Shown here piece by piece: positions 36,776 to 45,091 of a DNA stretch of 64,000 bases. The notes beneath the pieces are model-generated. The model saw nothing but the letters and a program-made list of their open reading frames with translations. It ran no database searches and was not told the origin of the DNA. Made by a program: the position numbers and the translations under genes. Position 1 is the stretch's first letter, and the number at the start of each line of letters is the position of its first letter. The stretch comes from Anaerolineae bacterium (GTDB taxonomy: Bacteria > Chloroflexota > Anaerolineae > J036 > Brachytrichaceae), in assembly GCA_947476335.1 (NCBI GenBank), contig CANJQH010000006.1, positions 1 to 64,000 of the forward strand, written 5' to 3'.

Positions 36776-37642
36776 GTGGAAATTCTGATCGCAACCAACA
36801 ACGCCCACAAGCTGCAGGAATTCGGCGAAATCTTTGCCCTCGCCGGCGCCGGCACCATCAAACTCATCACTCCGCGCGAGCTCGGGCTGGCACTCGACCC
36901 CGAAGAAAACGCCGCCACCTACGTCGGCAATGCGCGCATCAAGGCGCGCGCATTTCGTCAGGCATTGCGCGATTCAGGCGCCCGCGCAGCGTCGATCACA
37001 TGGGTACTCGCCGATGACTCCGGCCTCGAAGTCGACGCACTTGATGGCCGACCCGGCCTGCGCTCCGCCCGCTATCACAAAGATGCACCGCACGGCGACG
37101 GCTGCGTTGCGCTGCTGCGCGAACTGGCCAACGTGCCCGACACCGCCCGCACCGCCCGCTTTCGCGCCCTGCTCGTCGCCGTGTCACTCGTCAACAACTC
37201 CGAATATGCCTTCGAAGGCGTCTGCCTCGGCGCCATCGCACACGAAAAACGCGGCGTCGGCGGCTTCGGCTTCGACCCGGTCTTTCTCACCGACGGCGTG
37301 CGCACAATGTCCGAAATCACGTCGCACGAAAAACACGTGGTCAGCCACCGCGGCCTCGCTGCACGCCGCATGATCGAGGCGCTGCGCTGGAACGGCGCCC
37401 CCCGTGCGCCGCTCGCAGATTCAGCACTCGCTTACACCCGCGCAGTGAAGGCGCGCTGTGAAGCCGCTCTCCTGCGCACACCCGGCGCCGTCGGCCTCGG
37501 CATCGGCCAGCTGCCGTCCGGCGAACCCGCACTCGTGCTGAACCTGGCGCGCACTACCGCCTTCGATGAGCCCTCGCACGAAATCGAGGATGTGCCGGTC
37601 GTGCTGCAGGAAACAGGAACGCTGAAGATTTCAGATTTGTAA
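36776..37642 (+). CDS. rdgB: RdgB/HAM1 dITP/XTP pyrophosphatase with C-terminal extension
   Basis: A house-cleaning nucleotidase removing dITP and XTP. GTG at 36776 gives the standard start EILIATNNAHKLQEFGEIF; an upstream TTG is less likely. Further motifs are LADDSGLEVDALDGRPGLRSA, GVGGFGFDPVF and SEITSHEKHVVSHRG. RdgB normally ends near residue 205; here about 85 residues follow, with TPGAVGLGIGQLPSGEPAL followed by VLNLAR and VPVVLQETGTL, resembling a small beta domain seen N-terminal to some trypsin-like proteins. The last residues, KISDL, come from the intergenic AATCTGA-type repeat. Confidence 0.9.
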   Translation: MEILIATNNAHKLQEFGEIFALAGAGTIKLITPRELGLALDPEENAATYVGNARIKARAFRQALRDSGARAASITWVLADDSGLEVDALDGRPGLRSARYHKDAPHGDGCVALLRELANVPDTARTARFRALLVAVSLVNNSEYAFEGVCLGAIAHEKRGVGGFGFDPVFLTDGVRTMSEITSHEKHVVSHRGLAARRMIEALRWNGAPRAPLADSALAYTRAVKARCEAALLRTPGAVGLGIGQLPSGEPALVLNLARTTAFDEPSHEIEDVPVVLQETGTLKISDL

Positions 37643-37731
37643 TTTCAGATTTGGATGCCGTCCGTCGTCTGCCGTCAATCTGAAATCTGAAATCTGAAAT
37701 CTGAAATCTGAAATCTGAAATCTGAAATCAC
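37643..37731. repeat. Heptamer tandem repeat AATCTGA
   Basis: From about 37678 to 37728, seven uninterrupted AATCTGA units lie immediately upstream of tilS. Just before them is a CCGTCCGTCGTCTGCCGTC tract that recurs at 47066-47105. Confidence 0.85.
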
Positions 37732-37733
37732 AA

Positions 37734-38738
37734 ATGTCCCCTTCCAATCTCGTCTCGCGCATTCGAGCAGAAGTGGCGCGCACCGCACCGCCTCCGGTGC
37801 TGATCGGATTTTCCGGCGGCCCCGATTCGCTCTGCCTGGCCGATGCGCTGCTCAGCGCCGGCGGCCGCGTGGTGCTGGCGCATCTGAATCACCGCCTGCG
37901 CGGCGCCGCATCTGACGGCGATGAGGTGTTCGTGCGCGAGTTTGCAGCGACGCGCGGCGTAACATGCATCTGCGAAAGCATCGACGTAGCCGCAGCCGCA
38001 CGCGCATGCAATGAGTCGATCGAACTCACCGCGCGCCGCGCACGCTACGCTTTTCTCGCCCGCGCCGCCGCACAGGCTAACGTCACATGCGTCGCCGTCG
38101 CTCATCACGCCGACGACCAGGCGGAGACCGTGCTGCTGCGCCTGTTGCGCGGAACCGGCATCGAAGGGCTGCGCGCCATGGCCGCGCGCGCGCCCCTGCC
38201 CGATTCACCTGAATTGACGCTGCTGCGGCCACTGCTCCGCATCACACGCGCCGAAATCGAGCGCTATTGCGCCGACATGAACCTGCAGCCGCGACACGAC
38301 AACTCCAACGACTCCGCCGAACATACGCGCAATCGCGTGCGCCTCGAACTGCTGCCGCTGCTGCACACGTTCAACCCCGGAATCAAACGCGTGCTGGCGC
38401 GCCTCGCTGATCTGGCCTCAGCCGACCACGACATGCAGATCTGGGCCACCCGGCGCGCGTTCGACGAACTGGCGTCGGCCGAGCCAGGCGCCGTGCACGT
38501 CGACCGCGTCGGCTGGCGCGCCCTGCCCGCCGGCCTGCAACGCACACTGCTGCGCGAATGCGTTCGCACCCTGCGCAGCGATCTGACGAACCTGAGCTAC
38601 GACGGCATCGAGGAAGCGCGCACCGTGCTGCTCTCCACAGCCGCACACGCCGAGATTGCCCTTATGGCCGACGTGCGCGTGAATGTGCACGACACAGGAT
38701 TTTCCGTGCAGCACAGTGACGATATCCAAAATAGATAA
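37734..38738 (+). CDS. tilS: tRNA(Ile)-lysidine synthetase
   Basis: Modifies C34 of the CAU-anticodon tRNA-Ile to lysidine. The PP-loop is VLIGFSGGPDSLCLADALL, followed by LAHLNHRLRG, ESIELTARRARYAFL, VAHHADDQAETVLLRLLRG, and RHDNSNDSAEHTRNRVRLELLPLL split as usual. The protein is 334 residues, so it has the core and the middle domain but a short or absent C-terminal domain, common in this lineage type. Confidence 0.93.
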   Translation: MSPSNLVSRIRAEVARTAPPPVLIGFSGGPDSLCLADALLSAGGRVVLAHLNHRLRGAASDGDEVFVREFAATRGVTCICESIDVAAAARACNESIELTARRARYAFLARAAAQANVTCVAVAHHADDQAETVLLRLLRGTGIEGLRAMAARAPLPDSPELTLLRPLLRITRAEIERYCADMNLQPRHDNSNDSAEHTRNRVRLELLPLLHTFNPGIKRVLARLADLASADHDMQIWATRRAFDELASAEPGAVHVDRVGWRALPAGLQRTLLRECVRTLRSDLTNLSYDGIEEARTVLLSTAAHAEIALMADVRVNVHDTGFSVQHSDDIQNR

Positions 38739-38779
38739 CAAAATAACCATGCGTAATTGCCCCACCGTACAATCGCCAC

Positions 38780-39622
38780 ATGCTCGGTCCCATCGTCGGA
38801 ATCACCTCGCATAAGTCATTGCGCGATGCACTGCTCGTCGCTGCACAGCAGCTCGGACATGCCGTCGTCTGGGCCGATGAGAACGCAGCGCGTGATGTGG
38901 TCGCATGGCTGGCAGCGCATCAGCCCGACCTGATCGTGCTGCAGGCCGACGACGACGCTGCCATGCGCAGTCTGCTCGCCGCGAAAACCAGCCCGGCGAC
39001 GCGCAGGATGCCCGTGCTCGCCATTGCGCCATTCGAATACGCGGCGCACGCACGCGACGCAGGCGCAGACGCCGTCGTCGACCACACCACGTTCTGCGCC
39101 GATACAGCGGTACTGATCCGCACACATCGCCGTCCGGATCAACACGCCGCCATTGCCGCAGCTGCGCAATTGCCACTGCCGGCCCGCGCGCGCGAAGCCG
39201 TCGCACAATTCAACGCCGGCGAATACTTCGAACAGCACGAGACCTTCGAGGAAGTCTGGCGCGCTGAACCCGGCCCGATTCGCCAGCTGTACCAAGGCAT
39301 CCTGCAGGTCGGCGTGGCTTACCTGCAAATCCAGCGCCGCAACTACGACGGCGCGCGCAAAATTTTCCTGCGTGCACAGCAATATCTACATGTGCTGCCC
39401 GACGTCTGTCAGGGCATCGATGTCGCCCGCCTGCGCGCCGACGCCTACGCCGCTCTCGCCGAACTCGAACGCCTCGGCCCGGCGCATGTGGCCGAATTCC
39501 CGAGTGGGATGATGCGTCCGGTGCATGTCGACGACCGATCGCAACAACTCGTAACTACTCAGGCCCAAATCAGTATTTCCCGCGAAACACACTATTCTCT
39601 TCCCCTGCGGGAGAGAGAATAG
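38780..39622 (+). CDS. DUF309 protein with N-terminal receiver-like domain
   Basis: A 280-residue protein. Residues 1-115 look like a CheY-like alpha/beta domain (VGITSHKSLRDALLVAAQQL, PDLIVLQADDDAAMRSLL, PVLAIAPFEYAAHARDAGAD) without a clear acidic pocket. Residues 135-230 are DUF309, with FNAGEYFEQHETFEEVWRAE and LYQGILQVGVAYLQIQRRNY. The final 24 residues from VTTQAQISISRETHYSLPL are translated from the inserted family-1 MITE, so the native C-terminus was probably shorter. Function unknown. Confidence 0.75.
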   Translation: MLGPIVGITSHKSLRDALLVAAQQLGHAVVWADENAARDVVAWLAAHQPDLIVLQADDDAAMRSLLAAKTSPATRRMPVLAIAPFEYAAHARDAGADAVVDHTTFCADTAVLIRTHRRPDQHAAIAAAAQLPLPARAREAVAQFNAGEYFEQHETFEEVWRAEPGPIRQLYQGILQVGVAYLQIQRRNYDGARKIFLRAQQYLHVLPDVCQGIDVARLRADAYAALAELERLGPAHVAEFPSGMMRPVHVDDRSQQLVTTQAQISISRETHYSLPLRERE

Positions 39623-39662
39623 TGTGTTTCGCGTTGGAAAAATGGCTGGCCTGAGTAGTTAC
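39551..39662. mobile_element. MITE family 1, copy 10, with 8-bp target duplication
   Basis: Ends GTAACTACTCAGGCC and GGCCTGAGTAGTTAC. Central stem CACACTATTCTCT with TGCG-type loop and slight mismatch. Perfect repeats AACAACTC at 39543-39550 and 39663-39670. It adds a translated tail to the upstream DUF309 gene. Confidence 0.94.
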
Positions 39663-39699
39663 AACAACTCTGACTTTCTACTCTGACCCTCTACTTTCT

Positions 39700-40464
39700 A
39701 TGACATACGACTTCACCGGAAAAACCGCCCTCATTACCGGCAGCGGCCGCGGCGTCGGCCGTGCGACGGCACTGCATCTGGCCGCCTGCGGCTGCGACAT
39801 CGTCATCAATTACCTGCGCAAGCGCAGCGCCGCCGAGGAAACCGCGCGCGAAATCGAAGCGCTTGGCCGCCAGGTGCTCGTCGTGCAGGCCGACGTCGGC
39901 GACCCCGCTGACATCGAGCGGCTCTTCGTCGAAACCGATGCGCGCTTCGGTGGGCTCGACATTCTGGTAAACAACGCCGCGTCCGGTTACATCCGCCCGG
40001 TGCTCGAACAAAAAGTGAAAGGCTGGGACTGGACAATGAACATCAACGCGCGCGCAGCGCTGTTCACTTCGCAAAAGGCCGCACCACTCATGCAGAAGCG
40101 CGGCGGCGGCGCGATCGTCAACGTCAGCAGCAATGGCAGCACGCGCACGCTGCCGAACTACGTCGTCATCGGCGCGTCCAAGGCCGCGCTCGAAGCCGTC
40201 ACGCGCTACTGCGCCGTCGAGCTCTCGGCGCTGAACATCATCGTCAACGCCGTGTCCCCCGGCCTCATCGAAACCGACGCGCTCGATTTCTTCCCCGATC
40301 GCGACAAGATGATCTCGATCGGCCGCGAACGCACACCGGCCGGCCGCCTCGTCACACCCGAGGATGTCGCGCGCGTCATCGCCTTCCTCTGCTCACCTGA
40401 CGCCTCGATGATCCGTGGCCAGACGATCTGGATCGACGGTGGCTGGGGCATCGACGTACGCTAA
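39700..40464 (+). CDS. fabL: SDR-family enoyl-ACP reductase, FabL-like
   Basis: A 254-residue short-chain dehydrogenase, likely NADPH-dependent enoyl-ACP reductase. The dinucleotide motif is ALITGSGRGVGRATALHLA, then DILVNNAASGYIRPVLE, VNVSSNGSTRTLPNYV with Tyr and Lys in YVVIGASK, NIIVNAVSPGLIETDAL, FFPDRDKM, and MIRGQTIWIDGGWGIDV. The segment from KAALEAVTRYCAVEL through TPAGRLVTPED closely follows Bacillus FabL as I know it. Other SDR activities cannot be excluded. Confidence 0.75.
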   Translation: MTYDFTGKTALITGSGRGVGRATALHLAACGCDIVINYLRKRSAAEETAREIEALGRQVLVVQADVGDPADIERLFVETDARFGGLDILVNNAASGYIRPVLEQKVKGWDWTMNINARAALFTSQKAAPLMQKRGGGAIVNVSSNGSTRTLPNYVVIGASKAALEAVTRYCAVELSALNIIVNAVSPGLIETDALDFFPDRDKMISIGRERTPAGRLVTPEDVARVIAFLCSPDASMIRGQTIWIDGGWGIDVR

Positions 40465-40469
40465 AAAGC

Positions 40470-40501
40470 GCTCACGCAGGCGTGCGCAGCTGCGCGTGAG
40501 C
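40470..40501. terminator. Hairpin between fabL and the nuclease gene
   Basis: GCTCACGC (40470-40477) pairs with GCGTGAGC (40494-40501), with a secondary pairing GCGTGCGCAGCTGCGC inside. No T-tract follows. Confidence 0.4.
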
Positions 40502-40506
40502 CATTC

Positions 40507-41022
40507 ATGAACGGATTCTTGCTCGCCCTCGTTCTTCTCGCCCTCGCCGTGCTGCTGTGGATTGCATCCACGCGCCTGCGCGCGGGCAGCGGCATGCCCG
40601 ACGGCCAGGTCATCTATAGCGACACTGGCCCGAGCCGCAATGCCAACAAGTCGCTCTACTCGCAACGCTACGGCATCGCCGGCAAACCCGACTATCTCGT
40701 GCGCACCGGCAAGTCGATCACGCCGGTGGAAGTGAAGAGCGGCCCAGCGCCGGCGCAACCGCGCGAAGGCCATGTGCTGCAGCTGGCGGCATACTGCCTG
40801 CTCGTCGAAGAACAGCTCGGCGCCCCCGTGCACCGCGGCATCATTCGCTACAACAATCGCGAATTTGTCATCGACTGGAACGACGACCTCAAAGCCGATC
40901 TGCTCGACGTCCTCGCTGACATGCGCGCCGACATTCAGGCCGGCTCCTCCACCCGCAGCCACGACCACGCCGCACGCTGCCGCTCATGCAGCGTACGCGA
41001 GTTCTGCGAACAGCGGCTTTAG
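40507..41022 (+). CDS. Cas4/Dna2-like PD-(D/E)XK nuclease core, membrane-anchored
   Basis: A 171-residue protein with an N-terminal membrane helix (FLLALVLLALAVLLWIA), then a linker and a PD-(D/E)XK core: GIAGKPDYLVRTG with the catalytic Asp, VEVKSGPAPAQPREGHVLQ with the E-x-K pair, and the motif-IV-like QLAAYCLLVEE. The C-terminus has three Cys (CRSCSVREFC) that would join a fourth Cys to hold an iron-sulfur cluster. That fourth Cys is missing here but present in the small protein at 6294-6533. No cas genes or CRISPR array are nearby, so it is not an adaptation Cas4 in context. Confidence 0.8.
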   Translation: MNGFLLALVLLALAVLLWIASTRLRAGSGMPDGQVIYSDTGPSRNANKSLYSQRYGIAGKPDYLVRTGKSITPVEVKSGPAPAQPREGHVLQLAAYCLLVEEQLGAPVHRGIIRYNNREFVIDWNDDLKADLLDVLADMRADIQAGSSTRSHDHAARCRSCSVREFCEQRL

Positions 41023-41177
41023 ATCTCCAGTTCCCTCGCATACGCTCGGGGTGACTGCGCAACGATGCGGCACTGGTGTCGATGCCAGTGCATATCCAGC
41101 CGCCGACGTCAGATGCACTTTCCCCACTTCGCTCGCTCTTCTATTCCTCTCATCTCCCCCCACCACAATACGCACCC

Positions 41178-41741
41178 ATGCAAACGCGCCGTGCCTTCCT
41201 CGCGTTCGGAATTTCCGCAGTCGTCGCATCGCTCGCAGCGTGCGCACAGACATCACCCGCGCAGATATTGCCGGCGACAAACGCGCCGCAAAGCGTTTCG
41301 ACCGCCACCACATCTGCGAATTCAGCACAGGCCGCCGAACCAGCTGCAGCACCGCTGCCGACCACCGCGCTGCTGATCGTGACGTCGCAGGCGACCGCCG
41401 CCGAACAACCCACCGCCGCCGCCGTCGCAAAGCCCGCGGACGCCGTAACCGCCGTCAAGCCGCTCTTCATCGACTTTTTCGCACCTTGGTGAGGCGCCTG
41501 CCAGCAAATGATGCCTGTCGTGCACAGGCTCGAAGCAGAATACGCCGACCGCGTCGAATTTCAATCTCTCAATATCGATGAACCGGCCACGCTCGATGCA
41601 CAGCAAAAGTACCGCTTCATCGGCCAGCCGCAGTTCGTCATCGTGCACGCCAACGGCGAAATCCTCGCCTCGCGCAATGGCATCTTCACATACGAACAGC
41701 TCAAGGGCGATATCGAGAAGGCGCTTGCAAAGTCAAAGTAG
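41178..41741 (+). CDS. Thioredoxin-like lipoprotein, candidate selenoprotein (in-frame TGA)
   Basis: An exported redox protein of 187 residues if TGA at 41490-41492 is read as selenocysteine. The N-terminus has MQTRRAFLAFG and a lipobox LAAC (Cys22), then an Ala/Thr/Pro linker to about residue 92. The thioredoxin core reads IDFFAPW-[TGA]-GACQQMMPVV, so residue 105 sits where W-C-x-x-C has its first Cys; the second Cys is retained. Downstream in the same frame are VEFQSLNIDEP, the cis-Pro region IGQPQFVIVHANGEI and the final helix. TGA is a normal stop in neighbours (ligA, the amidase), so wholesale recoding is excluded. Alternatives are a nonsense mutation or sequencing error. Confidence 0.82.
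41490..41529 (+). promoter_or_regulatory. Candidate bacterial SECIS element
   Basis: After the TGA (41490-41492), GCCTGT at 41513-41518 pairs perfectly with ACAGGC at 41524-41529 around a 5-base loop CGTGC. The loop begins 26 bases after the TGA and has G among its first two bases. This meets the general bacterial SECIS pattern: a small apical loop, an early G, and 16-37 bases from the UGA. Confidence 0.65.
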
Positions 41742-41748
41742 AAAGTAG

Positions 41749-41860
41749 GTAACTACTCAGGCCCAAATCAGTATTTCCCGCGAAACGCACTATTCTCTCC
41801 CCCTTCGGGGGAGAGAATAGTGCGTTTCGCGTTGGAAAAATGACTGGCCTGAGTAGTTAC
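41749..41860. mobile_element. MITE family 1, copy 11, with 8-bp target duplication
   Basis: Ends are a perfect 15-bp inverted repeat, GTAACTACTCAGGCC. Central stem GCACTATTCTCTCCCCC with a TTCG loop. Perfect direct repeats GAAAGTAG at 41741-41748 and 41861-41868. One of the best preserved copies. Confidence 0.95.
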
Positions 41861-41867
41861 GAAAGTA

Positions 41868-42095
41868 GAGAGTCAGCGTGAGTCTGCCCAGAAGGGCGCA
41901 TCCGCCGTTGGGAGCGGATTTCATGAAATGGCGCGGTCCGCCGCAGCAGACTCGTGACCAGCCCCGGAGGGGCGCTCGCTTCCCCAGCCCGGGGCGAAGC
42001 ACCGGAGGTGCGCCAGCCCCAGGTGACGGCGGCGCGACGACGCGCGGTCTTATTTCGCCCCCAACGGCGGGCGCATCCGCCCTGAACTGACTCTC
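41868..42095. repeat. GC-rich element with inverted ends
   Basis: GAGAGTCAG (41868-41876) is inverted at 42087-42095, GCCGTTGGG (41904-41912) is inverted near 42060-42068, and GGGCGCATCCGCC occurs in direct orientation at both ends. The interior holds CCCCGGAGGGGCGC-type palindromes and no coding sequence. It could be another non-autonomous element. The stretch 42096-42214 shows nothing recognisable. Confidence 0.5.
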
Positions 42096-42214
42096 CACTC
42101 TTCTTGCCGCGATCTTGCCCGCAACCCGTGCCGCGAAAAAATGGGGGATTGTGGAAATTTTTGTGCGGCGTGCGCATTGCAATACGAACGTCTCTGCCCT
42201 ACACTCACTGCGCC

Positions 42215-44932
42215 ATGTCTAGACAAACGCAATCGCTCGACGGCCAGTGGCAGTTCTGGCTCGATACCGACGGCTCGCTCAAACTCAACAACTTCGACAA
42301 GGCGCCCGCACGCGAAGTCTCCGTGCCCGCACCATGGCAGGCGCACGAAGGCCTGCGCGACGCCTCCGGCATCGGCTGGTACCGTCGCACGGTCAAGCTG
42401 AATGCGAAGGCACTCAAAGACGCCACTGTCGTGCTGCGCTTCGGCGCCGTCGATTACATCGCCGACGTATTCGTCAACGGTAAGAAAGCTGGCTCGCACG
42501 AGGGCGGCTACCTGCCCTTCGAACTCGATGTGACGAAGCTCGTCGTCGCCGGCAACAACACCGTCGTCGTACGCGTCGACGACACACTCGCGCGCTTCTC
42601 CGAAATCCCGCACGGCAAGCAGTCATGGTACGGGCCGATCTCCGGCCTCTGGCAGTCGGTCACGCTCGAGTCGCGTCCGCTCGCACACATCACCGCGCTC
42701 AAGCTCACGCCGCACGATCACGTCATCGACGTCGAAGCGTCAGTCACCAAAGCCGCGCGCGGTGCCGAAATCGCCGTCATCGTCGTCGACCCGCAGGGCC
42801 GCACGGTCGCACAATGCACCGCCACGGTGAAAAGTGCGAGCGCCAAAGTCACCTGCGAAATTACCGGCGTGCAGCTGTGGGACGTCGATTCACCGAACCT
42901 CTACACCGTGCGTGCAACGCTCGGCAAAGACGCCGTCGAAGATACCTGTGGCTTTCGCACCGTCGAATCGCGCGATGGCAAGCTCTGGCTGAACGGTCGC
43001 CCGTTCTACATGCGCAGCGCGCTTGACCAAGACTATTACCCAGACGGCATCTACACCCCGCCGTCGCTCGAGTACATCGAAGATCAGTTCCGCAAAGCCA
43101 AGGCGATGGGCCTCAACAGCCTGCGCATTCACATCAAGGTCGGCGACCCGCGCTATTACATCGCCGCCGATCGCGTCGGCCTGTTGATCTGGACCGAAAT
43201 GCCGAACTGGCAAGTGCTCACCGAAGCGACAAAGGTCCGCGCGCGCGCCACCTTCGAAGGCATGCTCGCCCGCGACTGGAACCGCCCGAGCATTGCCATT
43301 CGCAGCGTCATCAACGAAGCCTGGGGCGTCGACATTTACGATCCGGCGAATCGCCAGTGGATGGCCGATTCCTACAACTGGCTCAAAGCCGCCGATCCGG
43401 CGCGCCTCGTCGTCGACAACTCGCCCTGCCAAAGCAACTTCCACGTCGTCACTGATATCGACGACATGCACATCTATTACACGATCCCGGATCACTACAC
43501 GCAGTTCCGCGATTGGACGCGCGCATATGCAGGGCGCCCGAAGTGGACGTTTACGCCGCAGCTGAACGGCCCTGAAGAACGCCGCAAGTTCATTCAGGGA
43601 CAGTGGACGGCCGACTGGGTCGAACCCGCCACCGAGAATCGCCGCCGCGGCGATGAACCGCTCGTCGTGTCCGAATTCGGCAACTGGGGTCTGCCCGACC
43701 TAGACCTGCTGCGCAAGCATTATGGCGGTGACCCGTGGTGGTTCGACACCGGCCTGCAGCACGGCGAGGGCCAGGTATATCCACGCGGCATCGATGAGCG
43801 CTTCAACCTGTATCGCATCGACCGCGCCTTCCCGACGCTGAAGGCGCTGACCGACGCGTCGCAGGACATGGAGTTTCTCGCGCTGAAGTATGAGCTCGAG
43901 GAGATGCGCCGGCACGCCAGCATTCAGGGCTACGTCATCACCGAGTTCACCGATCTGCACTGGGAGTGCAACGGCCTGCTCGACATGGCGCGCAACCCGA
44001 AGCGCTTTTTCAAGAGCATCGCCGACATCAACGCCGACGACGTGATCGTGCCGAACTGGACGCGTGTGGCGTTCTATGAAGGCGAACGCGTCGAAGTTTC
44101 GCTGGCCGTGTCGCAGTACTCAACGCGCGACCTGAGCGACAGCCACCTCGAGTGGAGCGTAGCCGGCACGAAACTGAGCGGCCGCATCGACGGCGTCTCG
44201 CCTGTACAAGCCGACGTGATCGACGCAGGTGCGATTGCATTCGACGCACCCGCAATGCCGAAGAGCCGCAAGCTCAGGCTCGAGCTGAAACTCGTGACAA
44301 AGGGCAAGGTCACTGCAAAGAATCACCTCGATTTGTATCTGTTCCCGCGCGCGGCTGCGAAGCCGACGACGAACGCGAAAGTCTACGCGCCCGAACTCGC
44401 GGACGCGCTGCGCAGCCTCGGCTACGCCGTCGTCGATGACATCGGCGCGGCCGACGTCGTGGTGGCCGCGAAGCTCACTGAGGCGCTGCGCGAATACGCA
44501 ATGCAGGGTGGCAAAGTGTTGTGGCTCGCTGAGAACGATGACGCGCAGCAGACGATTCTGCACGGCACGAACTCGGCGCACGTCGGCCCACGCGCCGGCA
44601 CCTCATGGTCCGGCGACTGGGCGAGCAACTTCAACTGGCTCAACCAGGATGTGCTCTTCAAGGACATCCCGACCGATGGCCGCGTCGACTTTGCGTTCGC
44701 CGACCTGACGCCCGAGCATGTCATTCATGGCGTGCATCCGTACTCGTTCGGCGACGATGTTCACTCCGGCTTGTTCCTCGGCTGGATTCACAAGGTCGTC
44801 GCGCTGATCGCCGAACGCCAGATCGGCAACGGCCGCGTGTTCATCAGCACATTCCGCCTCGGCGCACAGGCGACGTCGCACCCGATCGCCGCAGTCATGC
44901 TGCGCGACATGATCGCGCATACGGCGCGGTAG
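42215..44932 (+). CDS. Glycoside hydrolase family 2 protein (beta-galactosidase/glucuronidase-like)
   Basis: A 905-residue cytosolic GH2 enzyme without signal peptide. The N-terminal jelly-roll has GQWQFWLDTDGS, WYRRTVKL, ADVFVNGKKAGSHEGGYLPF and WYGPISGLWQSVTLE. The immunoglobulin-like domain ends at FRTVESRDGKLWLNGRPF, then the TIM barrel carries the acid/base in IRSVINEAWG and the nucleophile in PLVVSEFGNWG. The C-terminal 250 residues include an amidotransferase-like region (LRSLGYAVVDDIGAADVVV). With the GH127 gene downstream it suggests breakdown of plant or exopolysaccharide oligosaccharides. ATG 42215 fits the family start. Confidence 0.88.
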   Translation: MSRQTQSLDGQWQFWLDTDGSLKLNNFDKAPAREVSVPAPWQAHEGLRDASGIGWYRRTVKLNAKALKDATVVLRFGAVDYIADVFVNGKKAGSHEGGYLPFELDVTKLVVAGNNTVVVRVDDTLARFSEIPHGKQSWYGPISGLWQSVTLESRPLAHITALKLTPHDHVIDVEASVTKAARGAEIAVIVVDPQGRTVAQCTATVKSASAKVTCEITGVQLWDVDSPNLYTVRATLGKDAVEDTCGFRTVESRDGKLWLNGRPFYMRSALDQDYYPDGIYTPPSLEYIEDQFRKAKAMGLNSLRIHIKVGDPRYYIAADRVGLLIWTEMPNWQVLTEATKVRARATFEGMLARDWNRPSIAIRSVINEAWGVDIYDPANRQWMADSYNWLKAADPARLVVDNSPCQSNFHVVTDIDDMHIYYTIPDHYTQFRDWTRAYAGRPKWTFTPQLNGPEERRKFIQGQWTADWVEPATENRRRGDEPLVVSEFGNWGLPDLDLLRKHYGGDPWWFDTGLQHGEGQVYPRGIDERFNLYRIDRAFPTLKALTDASQDMEFLALKYELEEMRRHASIQGYVITEFTDLHWECNGLLDMARNPKRFFKSIADINADDVIVPNWTRVAFYEGERVEVSLAVSQYSTRDLSDSHLEWSVAGTKLSGRIDGVSPVQADVIDAGAIAFDAPAMPKSRKLRLELKLVTKGKVTAKNHLDLYLFPRAAAKPTTNAKVYAPELADALRSLGYAVVDDIGAADVVVAAKLTEALREYAMQGGKVLWLAENDDAQQTILHGTNSAHVGPRAGTSWSGDWASNFNWLNQDVLFKDIPTDGRVDFAFADLTPEHVIHGVHPYSFGDDVHSGLFLGWIHKVVALIAERQIGNGRVFISTFRLGAQATSHPIAAVMLRDMIAHTAR

Positions 44933-44936
44933 GAAG

Positions 44937-44979
44937 AAGTGGATAGTGATAGTGGATAGTGGTTAGTGAAAGATAAGCC
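44937..44979. repeat. TAGTGGATAGTG low-complexity repeat, left arm
   Basis: Repeated GTGGATAGTGATAGTGG here is complementary to CCACTATCTACTATCAC at 45098-45127. A family-1 MITE has inserted between the two arms. Confidence 0.7.
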
Positions 44980-45091
44980 GTAACTATTCAGGCCAGCCAT
45001 TTTTCCAACGCGAAACACACTATTCTCTCCCCCTTCGGGGGAGAGAATAGTGTGTTTCGCGGGAAATACTGATTTGGGCCTGAGTAGTGAC
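44980..45091. mobile_element. MITE family 1, copy 12, with 8-bp target duplication
   Basis: Inverted orientation. Ends GTAACTATTCAGGCC and GGCCTGAGTAGTGAC. Central stem with TTCG loop. Perfect direct repeats GATAAGCC at 44972-44979 and 45092-45099. Confidence 0.94.

Noticed and set aside
40507..41022. Cas4 of a CRISPR-Cas system
   Set aside because: No cas1, cas2 or repeat array in the window; the membrane helix and isolated context argue for a different role.
41490..41492. TGA read as Trp (alternative genetic code)
   Set aside because: Many genes here end in TGA with normal family lengths, and a Trp-Trp-Gly-Ala-Cys active site would not fit a thioredoxin.
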